Shown here one piece after another: positions 16,705-26,518 of a stretch of DNA of 64,000 nt (position 1 is the first letter of the stretch; each line of letters opens with the position of its first letter). Source of the stretch: Actinomadura barringtoniae (GTDB lineage Bacteria; Actinomycetota; Actinomycetes; Streptosporangiales; Streptosporangiaceae); assembly GCF_017573505.1 (NCBI RefSeq), contig NZ_JAGEOJ010000005.1, positions 124,001 through 188,000 of the forward strand. The letters are read 5' to 3'. A program made the position numbers and the translations under genes. The notes beneath the pieces are model-generated. The model saw only the letters and a list, made by a program, of their open reading frames with translations, did no database searches and had not been told where the DNA came from.

Positions 16705-17241
16705 CTAAAAAACAGCGCGGACGAGGCTCTCCTGGAGCATGGTGAGCCAGTCGTAGGCAGCGAACATCGCCATCCGCGGATCGTTCGGGTCCATCTCGGC
16801 GGCCTGCTCGTACCACTCCTCGGAGATGTCGAGCCGGGTTCCGAGCGCCAGGCGCACGTCGTTCAGCGCCTTCAGCCAGCACTGCGCCTGCTCGTCGTCC
16901 AGGACGGTGTCCAGGCCCGCGTCGCTGACGCCCTTCAGGGTGTCCAGCACGGTGTCGGCGGCCTCGCGCTTGCCCTCGCGCAGGCCCATCTCGGTGTAGC
17001 GCCGGAACTCGCCCGCCGCCTCGCCGTCGTCGGCGTAGGCGTCGGGGAACAGCCGGGCCAGCACGGGGTCGTCGGACTTGGAGGCGTCGTCGGCGATCCC
17101 CAGGGCGGCCAGCTCGTCATCGGGGCCCGGCGGCTCGCCGAGCAGCGACAGCAGCTGCTCCATCAGCGCCCGGACCAGCGCGGCCTCCTCGGGCTCCAGC
17201 CGGAGCGTGAGGCCCTTGCGCGTCTTCTTGACGGTGCTCAC
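16705..17241 (-). CDS. DUF2017 family protein
   Basis: 178 residues, GTG start at 17241. Matches the actinobacterial DUF2017 pattern: LRLEPEEAALVRALMEQLLS, DDPVLARLFPDAY, EFRRYTE, VLDDEQAQCWLKALNDVRLALGTRLDI and a closing YDWLTMLQESLV. Function unknown. Always found beside clpS, as here (26-bp gap), so a link to N-degron proteolysis is inferred from context only. Confidence 0.88.
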   Translation of the reverse strand: MSTVKKTRKGLTLRLEPEEAALVRALMEQLLSLLGEPPGPDDELAALGIADDASKSDDPVLARLFPDAYADDGEAAGEFRRYTEMGLREGKREAADTVLDTLKGVSDAGLDTVLDDEQAQCWLKALNDVRLALGTRLDISEEWYEQAAEMDPNDPRMAMFAAYDWLTMLQESLVRAVF

Positions 17242-17267
17242 TCAGTGATCCTCGGCAGTCCGCTCGG

Positions 17268-17564
17268 TCAGTCGTCGCGTCTCACGGTCGCCCACAGGCC
17301 GTAGGAGTGCAGGATCTCGACGTCCCGCTCCATCTCCTCGCGGGTCCCGTTGGCCACGACCGCGCGGCCCTTGTGGTGCACGTCGAGCATCAGCTTCTCG
17401 GCCTTGGCCTTGGGATAGGCGAAGACCGTCTGGAACACGTACGTGACATAGGACATCAGGTTGATCGGGTCGTTCCAGACGATCGCCAGCCACGGTCTGT
17501 CCGCGCTCGTGCTCTCTTCGGTGTCCGGCCGTTCCAGCTCAACCGGCGCAGGTGAGGTGCTCAT
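17268..17564 (-). CDS. clpS: ATP-dependent Clp protease adaptor ClpS
   Basis: 98 residues. Binds N-degron substrates and hands them to ClpA/ClpC-ClpP. Core signature [20 protein letters not shown] is near residues 25-44, then [20 protein letters not shown] with the conserved HHKG and the closing [12 protein letters not shown] 17564 is supported by the family. Divergent from pncB, a common actinobacterial arrangement. Confidence 0.95.
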   Translation of the reverse strand: MSTSPAPVELERPDTEESTSADRPWLAIVWNDPINLMSYVTYVFQTVFAYPKAKAEKLMLDVHHKGRAVVANGTREEMERDVEILHSYGLWATVRRDD

Positions 17565-17697
17565 CTCGCCGCGTTTTCCCCTTCTCCCCACGGGGGCGTT
17601 CCCCGTCAGGTCCGATCCGCCCACCACGTCCGATGCTATTCGCCTCGCCCGGTGGGCGCGCGCCGCCCTGCCCGTCCATGGTGCACACACCGGGCCT

Positions 17698-17703
17698 TAA
17701 GGT
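17698..17703 (+). promoter_or_regulatory. Putative leaderless -10 box of pncB
   Basis: TAAGGT with seven bases before GTG 17711. Confidence 0.45.
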
Positions 17704-17710
17704 TCCACTT

Positions 17711-19030
17711 GTGGACCTTGGTTACCGCACCGCACTGCTCACCGACCAGTACGAACTGACCATGCTGCAGGCGGCGCTGCGCAGCGGCACGGCCGACCGC
17801 AGAGCGGTCTTCGAGGTGTTCGCGCGGCAGCTCCCGGCGGGCCGCCGCTACGGCGTCGTAGCCGGTACGGGACGGCTGCTGGACGCGATCGAGGCGTTCC
17901 GGTTCGAGGGGCCGGAGCTGGAGTTCCTGAACGAGCACGGGATCGTGGACGAGCCCACGGCGGAATGGCTGGAAAAGTACCGATTCTCCGGGAACATCTG
18001 GGGATACGCCGAGGGCGATTGTTATTTCCCGAACTCGCCGATTCTGGTGGTGGAAGGCACGTTCGCCGAGGCCGTCCTGCTGGAGACCCTCGCCCTGTCG
18101 ATCCTCAACCACGATTGCGCGATCGCCTCGGCCGCGTCCCGGATGGCCATGGCCGCCGGCGACCGCCCGCTGATCGAGATGGGCTCGCGCCGCGCCCACG
18201 AGCAGGCCGCCGTCGCCGCCGCCCGCGCCGCCTACATCTGCGGCTTCGCGACCACCTCCAACCTGGAGGCGGGGCGCAGCTACGGCGTCCCCACCGCGGG
18301 CACCAGCGCCCACTCGTTCACCCTGCTGCACGACAGCGAGCGGCACGCCTTCCAGGCCCAGCTCGACTCGCTGGGCGAGAGCACCACGCTGCTGGTGGAC
18401 ACCTACGACGTCGAACGAGCGGTCACGACGGCCGTGGAGCTCGCCGGTCCCGCCCTGGGGGCCGTACGGATCGACAGCGGCGACCTGGGGGTCATGGCGC
18501 GCCGCGTACGGGCGCAGCTGGACTCCCTGGGCGCCCACGACACCCGCATCGTGGTGACCGGGGACCTGGACGAGTACGGCATCGCGGCCCTGGCAGCGGC
18601 GCCTGTGAACGGCTACGGCGTCGGCACGTCCCTGGTGACCGGCTCCGGGGCGCCCACCGCGTCGCTGGTCTACAAGCTGGTGGCGCGGGCGGACGGCCCC
18701 GAGGAGGGCGCGCCCATGCGGCCGGTCGCCAAGCGTTCCACGGGCAAGCCCAGCCGGGGCGGGCGCAAGGCCGCCGTGCGCCGCGTCGACGGCCACGGAA
18801 CGGCCCACACCGAGGAGGTCACCACGGGCGAGCCCACGCCGGGCAAGCGCGACCGCGTCCTCCAGGTGCCGCTCGTACGGGCCGGAGAGGTCGTGGGGCG
18901 GGAGCGGCTGGAGGAGGCCCGGGAACGCCACGTCGCGGCCGTACGGGAGCTTCCTGCGACCGCCCTGCAGCTGTCCAGGGGAGAGCCCGCCATCCCGACC
19001 GACTTCGTCAACGGCGGCCCGCGCCGATAG
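17711..19030 (+). CDS. pncB: Nicotinate phosphoribosyltransferase
   Basis: 439 residues from GTG 17711. Makes nicotinate mononucleotide from nicotinate, PRPP and ATP in NAD salvage. Family motifs: LLTDQYELTMLQA at the N-terminus, GSRRAHEQAAVAAARAAYI, GTSAHSFTLLH with the catalytic His, LVDTYDVERAV and the phosphate-binding VRIDSGDLG. A short Gly/Arg/Lys-rich insert lies near 350. Followed 70 bp later by pncA on the same strand, so a salvage unit. Confidence 0.95.
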   Translation: MDLGYRTALLTDQYELTMLQAALRSGTADRRAVFEVFARQLPAGRRYGVVAGTGRLLDAIEAFRFEGPELEFLNEHGIVDEPTAEWLEKYRFSGNIWGYAEGDCYFPNSPILVVEGTFAEAVLLETLALSILNHDCAIASAASRMAMAAGDRPLIEMGSRRAHEQAAVAAARAAYICGFATTSNLEAGRSYGVPTAGTSAHSFTLLHDSERHAFQAQLDSLGESTTLLVDTYDVERAVTTAVELAGPALGAVRIDSGDLGVMARRVRAQLDSLGAHDTRIVVTGDLDEYGIAALAAAPVNGYGVGTSLVTGSGAPTASLVYKLVARADGPEEGAPMRPVAKRSTGKPSRGGRKAAVRRVDGHGTAHTEEVTTGEPTPGKRDRVLQVPLVRAGEVVGRERLEEARERHVAAVRELPATALQLSRGEPAIPTDFVNGGPRR

Positions 19031-19100
19031 AGCCACCGCCGGTTGGGATAGCGTCGCCCGTGTCTGGGGACATACGGGGGAACCGGATCGAGGAGCGATC

Positions 19101-19679
19101 ATGGGCAAGGCCTTGATCATCGTTGATGTGCAGAACGACTTCTGCGAGGGCGGCTCGCTGGCCGTCGGCGGCGGCGCCGACGTGGCGACGCTGATCTCGG
19201 AGTACGTCGACGAGCGCCGTACCGGCTACGACCACATCGTGGCCACCCGGGACTTCCACCTCGACCCGGGCGAGCACTTCTCCGAGACGCCGGACTTCGT
19301 GGACACCTGGCCGCCGCACTGCGTGATCGGCACGCCGGGCGCCGACTTCCACGCCAACCTGCGGCTCGCCCCGATCGAGACCGTGTTCAGCAAGGGCCGC
19401 GAGACCGCCGCCTACAGCGGCTTCGAGGGCGTGTCCGACGACGACGTCCTGCTCGGCGACTGGCTGCGCGAGCGCGGCGTGGACGCGGTCGACGTCGTCG
19501 GCATCGCGACCGACCACTGCGTACGGGCGACCGCGGTGGACGCGGCCCGCCTCGGGCTGCGCACGACCGTCCTGCTGGAGCTGACCGCGGGCGTGGCCAA
19601 GGACACCACCGGACGGGCCATGGACGAGCTGCGCGGCGCGGGCGTGCAGCTCTCCGGCGAGCCCGTGGTCCAGCCCTGA
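19101..19679 (+). CDS. pncA: Nicotinamidase
   Basis: 192 residues. Deamidates nicotinamide to nicotinate, feeding pncB just upstream. Isochorismatase-like fold with catalytic triad Asp9 (IIVDVQNDF), Lys98 (VFSKGRE) and Cys140 (GIATDHCVRAT); metal ligands in RDFHLDPGEHF. ATG 19101 follows GAGGAGCGATC, a strong ribosome binding site. Confidence 0.95.
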   Translation: MGKALIIVDVQNDFCEGGSLAVGGGADVATLISEYVDERRTGYDHIVATRDFHLDPGEHFSETPDFVDTWPPHCVIGTPGADFHANLRLAPIETVFSKGRETAAYSGFEGVSDDDVLLGDWLRERGVDAVDVVGIATDHCVRATAVDAARLGLRTTVLLELTAGVAKDTTGRAMDELRGAGVQLSGEPVVQP

Positions 19680-19681
19680 CG

Positions 19682-19771
19682 CCGGTGTCCCGCATCCCGG
19701 TGTCCCGCATCCCGGTGTCCCGCATCCCGGTGTCCCGCATCCCGGTGTCCTGCGTCCCGGTGTCCTGCATC
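19682..19771. repeat. 15-bp tandem repeat, six units
   Basis: CCGGTGTCCCGCATC repeats at 19682, 19697, 19712, 19727, 19742 and 19757; the last two units carry one or two changes. It fills the space between pncA and the gluconokinase gene. No spacer-repeat alternation, so not CRISPR. Confidence 0.9.
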
Positions 19772-19800
19772 CCTCCAATGATCGCGGGTAGGTGATCTGC

Positions 19801-20307
19801 GTGACCGTCATCGTGATCATGGGCGTGTCCGGCAGCGGCAAGACCACGATCGGCGAGCTGCTCGGCCGACGCCTCGGCTGGGAGTACGCCGACGCCGACC
19901 ATTTCCACCCGAAGGCCAACATCGAGAAGATGGCGGCCGGGCAGCCCCTGACCGACGTCGACCGCGCGCCCTGGCTGGGCGCCATCGCACAGTGGGTCAC
20001 CGATCACCTGGAGCACGGCACACCCGGCGTGGTGTCGTGCTCGGCGCTGCGCCGCCGCTACCGCGACCAGGTGCTGCTGAACGGCCGTCCCGACGTCAAG
20101 GGCGTCTACCTGGACGGCGACCGCGACCTCATCGCCGAGCGGATGCGCATCCGGCCCGGCCACTTCTTCAAGGTCGAGATGCTGGACACCCAGTTCGAGG
20201 CGCTGGAGCTGCCCGAGCCCGACGAGCACATCCTGAGCGTCCCGGTGAACGGAACGCCCGAGGAGACCGTCGAGCTCATCCTCAAGGGCCTCGACCTGAA
20301 CGTCTGA
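19801..20307 (+). CDS. Gluconokinase (shikimate-kinase-like family)
   Basis: 168 residues from GTG 19801 (an in-frame GTG at 19792 is possible). Phosphorylates D-gluconate to 6-phosphogluconate. P-loop GVSGSGKTT near residues 8-16, then DADHFHPKANIEKMAAGQPL, the family substrate motif, and VSCSALRRRYRDQV. Stops 16 bp before the convergent helicase gene. No gluconate permease nearby. Confidence 0.9.
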   Translation: MTVIVIMGVSGSGKTTIGELLGRRLGWEYADADHFHPKANIEKMAAGQPLTDVDRAPWLGAIAQWVTDHLEHGTPGVVSCSALRRRYRDQVLLNGRPDVKGVYLDGDRDLIAERMRIRPGHFFKVEMLDTQFEALELPEPDEHILSVPVNGTPEETVELILKGLDLNV

Positions 20308-20322
20308 CCGCCCGGCCGAGCT

Positions 20323-22104
20323 TCAGCGGCGGCGCGCCGCCCACTCGCGGATCTTGCCGATCCGCTTCTTGACGTCCTCGGCGGAGGCCTGCGCGATCGG
20401 CGGGCCGCCGCAGCTGGCCCGCAGCTCGGTGTGGATGACGCCGTGCGGCTTGCCGGTGCGGTGGTTCCACGCGCCGACCAGGCCGTTCAGCTCCTTGCGC
20501 AGCGCCGCGATGTCCTCGGCGGCCGTACGGTCGGCGCGGTCCTCGCGCGGGTCGCCGGTCTTCTTGCGCTTGCGGTCGTTGGCGATCTGCTCGGCCTGCC
20601 GCTTGCGCAGCAGCGCGGTCACCTGCTCGGGCTCCAGCAGCCCCGGGATGCCGAGGAACTCCTCCTCCTCGGCGGAGCCGTGCTCGGCCTGCATGCCGAA
20701 CTCGCCGCCGTCATAGAGCACCCGGTCGAACGTGGCGGACGCCTCGACGGTCTCGAACGGCAGCTCCTCGCCGACGTCCGGATTGTCCTGCCTGCGGTTG
20801 GCCTGCTCCAGCAGGTCGTCGTCCAGGCCGTCCTCGCGCACGGGCCGGTCGAGCACGTGGTCGCGCTCGACCTCCATCTCGTTCGCGTGCCCCATCAGCG
20901 TCGGCACCGACGGCAGGAACACCGACGCGGTCTCACCGCGCTTGCGCGCACGCACGAAACGGCCGATCGCCTGCGCGAAGAACAGCGGCGTGCTGGTCGA
21001 GGTCGCGTACACCCCGACCGCCAGCCGCGGAATGTCGACGCCCTCGGACACCATCCGGACCGCGACCATCCAGCGGTCCTCGGTCTCGCTGAACGTCTTG
21101 ATCTTCTTGGACGCGGTCGGGTCGTCCGACAGCACAATGGTCGCGCCCTGCCCCGTCACCGCCCGCAGCATCCCCGCGTACGCGCGCGCCGACTCGTGGT
21201 CGGTGGCGATCACCAGGCCGCCGGCGTCCGGGATGGCGCGGCGCAACTCGGTGAGGCGCTTGTCGGCCGCGGCCAGCACCTGCTTGATCCAGTTGCCCTT
21301 CGGGTCCAGCGCCGCGCGCCAGGCCTGCGCGGTCTGGTCCTGGGTGAGCGGCTCGCCGAGCGTCGCGGCCAGCTCGTCGCCCGCCCGCGTACGCCAGCGC
21401 ATCTCGCCGGAGTACGCCAAGAAGATCACCGGCCGGACGACGCCGTCGGCGAGCGCCGGGCCGTAGCCGTAGGTGTAGTCGGCGCGGCTGCGGCGGATGC
21501 CGTCCGGGCCCTCCTCGTACTCCACGAACGGGATCGGGTTGATGTCGGTGCGGAACGGCGTGCCCGACAGCGCCAGCCGCCGCGTCGCGGGCTCGAACGC
21601 CTCGCGCACCGCGTCGCCCCACGACAGCCCGTCGCCCGCGTGATGCACCTCGTCGAAGATGATCAGGGTCTTGCGCGCCTCGGTGCGGTTGCGGTGCAGC
21701 GCCGGGCGCGCGGCCACCGTCGCGTACGTCACCGCGACGCCGTCGAAGTCCTTGCCGACCCGGCCCTGCGCGTTCTGGAACTCGGGGTCGATCTTGATGC
21801 CGACCCGCGCCGCCGACTCGGCCCACTGCCGCTTCAGGTGCTCGGTCGGGCACACCACCGTCAGGCCCTGGATGATCCGGCGCTCCAGCAGCTCGCGCGC
21901 CAGCCGCAGCGCGAACGTGGTCTTGCCGGCGCCCGGCGTCGCGACGGTCAGGAAGTCGCGCGGACCGGGGTCCTCCCCCTTGGGCCCGAAGTAGCCCTCC
22001 AGCGCCTGCTGCTGCCAGGCGCGCAGGGATTGCGCGGTGCCCCAGGCGGCCCGCTCGGGGAAGGCTGGGGGCATGCTCGATGCGGCGAAAGTGCTCACGG
22101 TCAT
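20323..22104 (-). CDS. DEAD/DEAH-box helicase (superfamily 2)
   Basis: 593 residues. RecA-like domain 1 holds the Walker A motif TPGAGKTTFALRLARELLER (about 55-74) and the box FDEVHHAGDG; domain 2 has VSEGVDIPRLAVGVYAT and QAIGRFVRARKRG, the arginine-finger motif VI. Charged coiled region after 480. Resembles XPB/UvsW-type single-protein helicases of actinobacteria; the DNA role is not assigned. A TAGCCT box only three bases before ATG 22104 fits GTG 22098 better as a leaderless start. Confidence 0.9.
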   Translation of the reverse strand: MTVSTFAASSMPPAFPERAAWGTAQSLRAWQQQALEGYFGPKGEDPGPRDFLTVATPGAGKTTFALRLARELLERRIIQGLTVVCPTEHLKRQWAESAARVGIKIDPEFQNAQGRVGKDFDGVAVTYATVAARPALHRNRTEARKTLIIFDEVHHAGDGLSWGDAVREAFEPATRRLALSGTPFRTDINPIPFVEYEEGPDGIRRSRADYTYGYGPALADGVVRPVIFLAYSGEMRWRTRAGDELAATLGEPLTQDQTAQAWRAALDPKGNWIKQVLAAADKRLTELRRAIPDAGGLVIATDHESARAYAGMLRAVTGQGATIVLSDDPTASKKIKTFSETEDRWMVAVRMVSEGVDIPRLAVGVYATSTSTPLFFAQAIGRFVRARKRGETASVFLPSVPTLMGHANEMEVERDHVLDRPVREDGLDDDLLEQANRRQDNPDVGEELPFETVEASATFDRVLYDGGEFGMQAEHGSAEEEEFLGIPGLLEPEQVTALLRKRQAEQIANDRKRKKTGDPREDRADRTAAEDIAALRKELNGLVGAWNHRTGKPHGVIHTELRASCGGPPIAQASAEDVKKRIGKIREWAARRR

Positions 22105-22110
22105 CGAAGG

Positions 22111-23193
22111 CTACCGAGCCTCACCGACATAACGCGCCCCGCTGCGCCGGATGTGAGCACGCTCTCCACTCGCCCCGGCGGCCCGATAGGCCGCCCACGT
22201 GGCCCTGACGCGCCGCCCCTGACCAGGAGTGAACTCTCGCATGCAGTCGTCCCATCCGTAGTTCATGAAGTTGTGGACCGGGTCCGAACCCGGTTGCGGG
22301 CAGGTGTCCTTCAGCCAGGGACAGCCCTCGGCCGGAACCGCCTCGGCGGGGGTGTCGGCCACTCCGTCGCCCGGCTCCTCGCACCCGTTCTCGAACGTGT
22401 GGAACAGCCCCAGCCAGTGCCCGATCTCATGCACCGCCGTGTAGCCGAGGTTGAAGTGCCGATAAGGCCCGCCCGGCACGCTCCGGTAGTCGATGACGAC
22501 ACCATCGGTCACCGGCTTCTTCCGATACCACTGCGGGAACGTCGAGAACCCGAGCACATCGGAACCCACCGCCGCACTGTAGAGGTTGAGCGTTCCCGGC
22601 CCGCCCCGGCGCAGCGCGTCCTTCATATCCCGCTCGAACTTCTGCGGCGTGTGGAACCAGTCCGCGTTGTCGGTCACGCCATACTTCTGCAGCTCGAAGG
22701 TGACGCCGGTGTCCGCGCCGCCGGTCTTGCCGCCGTACGCCGCGTTCAGCGTCGCGATCTGCTGCCGCGCCGCCGCCTCCGACAGCCGCCCGGTGTCCCC
22801 GTCCGAGATCACGTGGAACCGCACCGGCACCACGATCCCCCCGGCCCGGCGCTGCCGGGCGTCCAGCAACCTCTCATCGTCGGTCCCGTACCGCTCCCGC
22901 AGCCGCCCGCGCAGCTCGTCCAGCATCCGCACGACCTCACTCCGAGTCAGATCATGCGCATCCCGAGTCGCGCCCCCATCCCCCCGAGCCGACCTGGCTA
23001 CGGACGCGGACGTGGAAACGTTTCCACCTTGCTTGGCGCACGTGGCCTTCGCAGTGGTGGGGTGCTCGGCGGCGGTGTGCTCACGCCGCTTTGCGGTCCC
23101 TCCCCCGAAGGCCGTGCCGAAACTCGCCGTACCCGATGCCGTACACACCGTGACCGACAGTGCGCACAGCAGAACCCCGATGCCCCGCCCCAT
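22111..23193 (-). CDS. Secreted zinc metalloprotease, M43 (pappalysin-like)
   Basis: 360 residues. N-terminal signal peptide (about 1-25, MGRGIGVLLCALSVTVCTAS), propeptide-like region, then a catalytic domain with HEIGHWLGLFH at residues 255-265 (zinc ligands His255, His259, His265; catalytic Glu256) and the Met-turn FMNYGWDDC. Cysteines 271 and later probably form disulfides. Exported and self-contained, with no neighbour suggesting a substrate. Confidence 0.9.
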   Translation of the reverse strand: MGRGIGVLLCALSVTVCTASGTASFGTAFGGGTAKRREHTAAEHPTTAKATCAKQGGNVSTSASVARSARGDGGATRDAHDLTRSEVVRMLDELRGRLRERYGTDDERLLDARQRRAGGIVVPVRFHVISDGDTGRLSEAAARQQIATLNAAYGGKTGGADTGVTFELQKYGVTDNADWFHTPQKFERDMKDALRRGGPGTLNLYSAAVGSDVLGFSTFPQWYRKKPVTDGVVIDYRSVPGGPYRHFNLGYTAVHEIGHWLGLFHTFENGCEEPGDGVADTPAEAVPAEGCPWLKDTCPQPGSDPVHNFMNYGWDDCMREFTPGQGRRVRATWAAYRAAGASGERAHIRRSGARYVGEAR

Positions 23194-23291
23194 GGCTCCC
23201 CGTACGTAGAAACGCGGCGGGCGGCCGCCACCTCGGCGGCCACCCGGCCACGAACAAGATCACGAAAGAGTGGTGCCCAGCCGGCGGGCCG

Positions 23292-23555
23292 TTATTCGTC
23301 CTTGCCGCCCTTGCCGGCCTGCATCGACTCGTAGATCTCCTTGCACTCCGGGCAGACCGGGAACTTCTTCGGGTCCCGGTTGGGCACCCAGACCTTGCCG
23401 CACAGCGCCACCACCGGCGAGCCGCTCACGGCGCTCTCGGTGATCTTGGCCTTCTTCACGTAGTGGGCGAACCGCTCATGGTCGCCGTCCCCGTGCGACA
23501 GATCCGGGCGTACGTCTGTCTGTGTGTCGCCCTCGGGCAGGATCTTCGTACTCAC
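23292..23555 (-). CDS. DUF3039 small zinc-finger-like protein
   Basis: 87 residues from GTG 23555. Conserved actinobacterial protein: FAHYVKKAKITESAVSG, VVALCGKVWVPNRDPKKFPV and CPECKEIYE. Three cysteines (ALC, CPEC) could bind a metal. Function unknown. TAAGGT six bases before GTG suggests leaderless expression. Confidence 0.9.
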   Translation of the reverse strand: MSTKILPEGDTQTDVRPDLSHGDGDHERFAHYVKKAKITESAVSGSPVVALCGKVWVPNRDPKKFPVCPECKEIYESMQAGKGGKDE

Positions 23556-23561
23556 AGCATC

Positions 23562-23567
23562 ACCTTA
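23562..23567 (-). promoter_or_regulatory. Putative leaderless -10 box of the DUF3039 gene
   Basis: TAAGGT with six bases before GTG 23555. Confidence 0.5.
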
Positions 23568-24149
23568 GTTCAGCGTCGGGTCGTCGGGGAAAGTGGAGAC
23601 GAACGCCAGGTCGCCGCCCTGCCTGCGCAGGACCTCCTGCCACAGCCGTTCCGGATCCGCGGCGAAGACGTCGCCCGGCTCGGCCGGCACCAGGTACCAC
23701 TCGCCCTCTTCGATCTCTGACCGGAGCTGGCCAGCCGACCAGCCCGCGTAGCCGGCGAACACGCGCAGCTGCAGCAGCTCGGCGGCGAGCAGCCCGGGAG
23801 GGGCGTCCAGGTCCACCAGGCCCACCCTGGCGACCTCGGAGTCGCCGTCCAGGGCGCGCCAGCCGAGCGGCTCGTCCTCCCCCGGGAGGCGGGCCAGCGC
23901 GAGCGCGTTGTCGAGCGCCACCGGGCCGCCCTGGAAGACGACGGACGGGCCGGTCACGAGCTCGGCCCAGGGCGGCAGGACCCGGTCGACGGGAACCTCC
24001 GTCGGCCGGTTGAGGACGACGCCCAGGGTCCCTCCCTCGAGGTCGTGCTCGACCACCAGGACCACACTTCGCTTGAAGTTGGGGTCGTCGAGCTGGGGAG
24101 TCGCCACGAGAAGCAACCCCACCCTGATGCCGTCTTCCATGCGTTCCAT
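23565..24149 (-). CDS. YqgE/AlgH family protein (DUF179)
   Basis: 194 residues from ATG 24149; ATG 24140 is an in-frame option. Family landmarks: GLLLVATPQLDDPNFKRSVV, EGGTLGVVLNRPTEV, VFQGGPVALDNALALARL, FAGYAGWSAGQLRSEIEEGE and WQEVLRRQGGDLAFVSTFPD. Cytosolic protein of unresolved function, sometimes linked to transcription regulation. It ends 10 bp from the DUF3039 start. Confidence 0.9.
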   Translation of the reverse strand: MERMEDGIRVGLLLVATPQLDDPNFKRSVVLVVEHDLEGGTLGVVLNRPTEVPVDRVLPPWAELVTGPSVVFQGGPVALDNALALARLPGEDEPLGWRALDGDSEVARVGLVDLDAPPGLLAAELLQLRVFAGYAGWSAGQLRSEIEEGEWYLVPAEPGDVFAADPERLWQEVLRRQGGDLAFVSTFPDDPTLN

Positions 24150-24308
24150 GATGCGTTGCCCAGTCCCCCGGCGGCACGTCCCCCCACTCGTTAACCTGTT
24201 ACGCATTCCTATCGGTGGGGATATCGGAAGAATAAGGGCCTCGGGGAAAAATGATCTAGGATCGCCAGGCCCGTGCTTGGTGTCGACCGGTGAGCCGGAG
24301 GGACCGCG

Positions 24309-24941
24309 ATGCAGTTGCCCAGGGTCGTCATCGCAGCCGTGTTCTTCGTCATCGGAGCGCTGATCGCGATCCCTGCCATCCTGAAGACCACGGGCGGGGA
24401 GTCGAAGGCCTCCAGCACGCCCGCGGCTTCCACCACCAGCCCGTCGCCGTCCAAGGGCTCCCCGACGCCGACGGCCACGCACACGACCGCGTCGCCGAAG
24501 CCGCTGTCGGCGACCATCGGCGGCGTGAAGTGCCCCGAGCGCACGGTGAAGGTCACGGTCCGCAACTCCGGGTCGGCGACCATCAACTACGCCATCGAGC
24601 GCAATGACGGCTCGGCCGCCGAACCGTTCACCGTCGGGCCCGGCGCGACCCGCGAGCACAGCGTGACGCTGCGCGAGGACCACGCCACCCGCATCCAGGT
24701 CACCCAGGACAACGAGCCGATCCTGGTGAAGACCCGTACCGCCAACTGCAAGACCACCGCGACGCACAGCCCGACGCATCCGCCGTCGAGCCTGCCGCAC
24801 ACCGGCGCCGACGACACCATGCTGTGGGCGCGCGGCCTCACCGGCGCCGCCGCGATGGTCACCGGCGTGATCATCTTCTGGTACGGAGGCGTCTGGCCGC
24901 GCCGCCGCGACCAGATCTTCGCCAAGAAGTCCTCCGACTGA
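24309..24941 (+). CDS. LPXTG-type sortase-anchored surface protein
   Basis: 210 residues. N-terminal membrane/signal helix (about 5-25), a Ser/Thr/Pro stalk (about 30-68), one Ig-like domain with paired Cys75 and Cys147, a second Thr/Ser/Pro linker, then LPHTG (162-166), a hydrophobic helix (about 176-194) and the basic tail PRRR. This is the order needed for sortase cell-wall anchoring. ATG 24309 follows GGAGGGACCGCG. No sortase gene lies nearby. Confidence 0.85.
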   Translation: MQLPRVVIAAVFFVIGALIAIPAILKTTGGESKASSTPAASTTSPSPSKGSPTPTATHTTASPKPLSATIGGVKCPERTVKVTVRNSGSATINYAIERNDGSAAEPFTVGPGATREHSVTLREDHATRIQVTQDNEPILVKTRTANCKTTATHSPTHPPSSLPHTGADDTMLWARGLTGAAAMVTGVIIFWYGGVWPRRRDQIFAKKSSD

Positions 24942-24952
24942 CAGGAACAACA

Positions 24953-25017
24953 ACGCCGATCTTGCTCTCAGCGCCCTCCCAGGGGTCTGGAGAGGGCGCT
25001 GAGAGCAAGATCGGCGT
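24953..25017. terminator. 26-bp palindromic terminator, family copy A
   Basis: Arms 24953-24978 and 24992-25017 are perfect inverted copies, with a 13-base loop. The outer arm starts ACGCCGATCTTGCTCT. It sits between convergent genes and serves both strands. A near-identical arm pair occurs at 54391-54455. Confidence 0.85.
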
Positions 25018-25023
25018 GGGTGA

Positions 25024-26427
<1,404 letters not shown>

Positions 26428-26518
26428 GGTTGGCTCCCTTTTACTACCGGGGGTACGTCCTTGTCCCGCCCACATCGTCCCACGTCAGGGGCGATGGGGC
26501 ACCGCGGCCGGCCCGGGC

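Noticed and set aside
19682..19771. CRISPR array
   Set aside because: The repeats are contiguous 15-mers without spacers.
22098..22113. Leaderless promoter for the helicase at ATG 22104
   Set aside because: TAGCCT lies only three bases from the ATG, too close; GTG 22098 would fit but is not preferred on present evidence.
20431..23334. Plus-strand frame of 967 codons opposite the helicase and protease
   Set aside because: Lies exactly opposite two well-supported minus-strand genes and shows only Arg/Ala/His low complexity.
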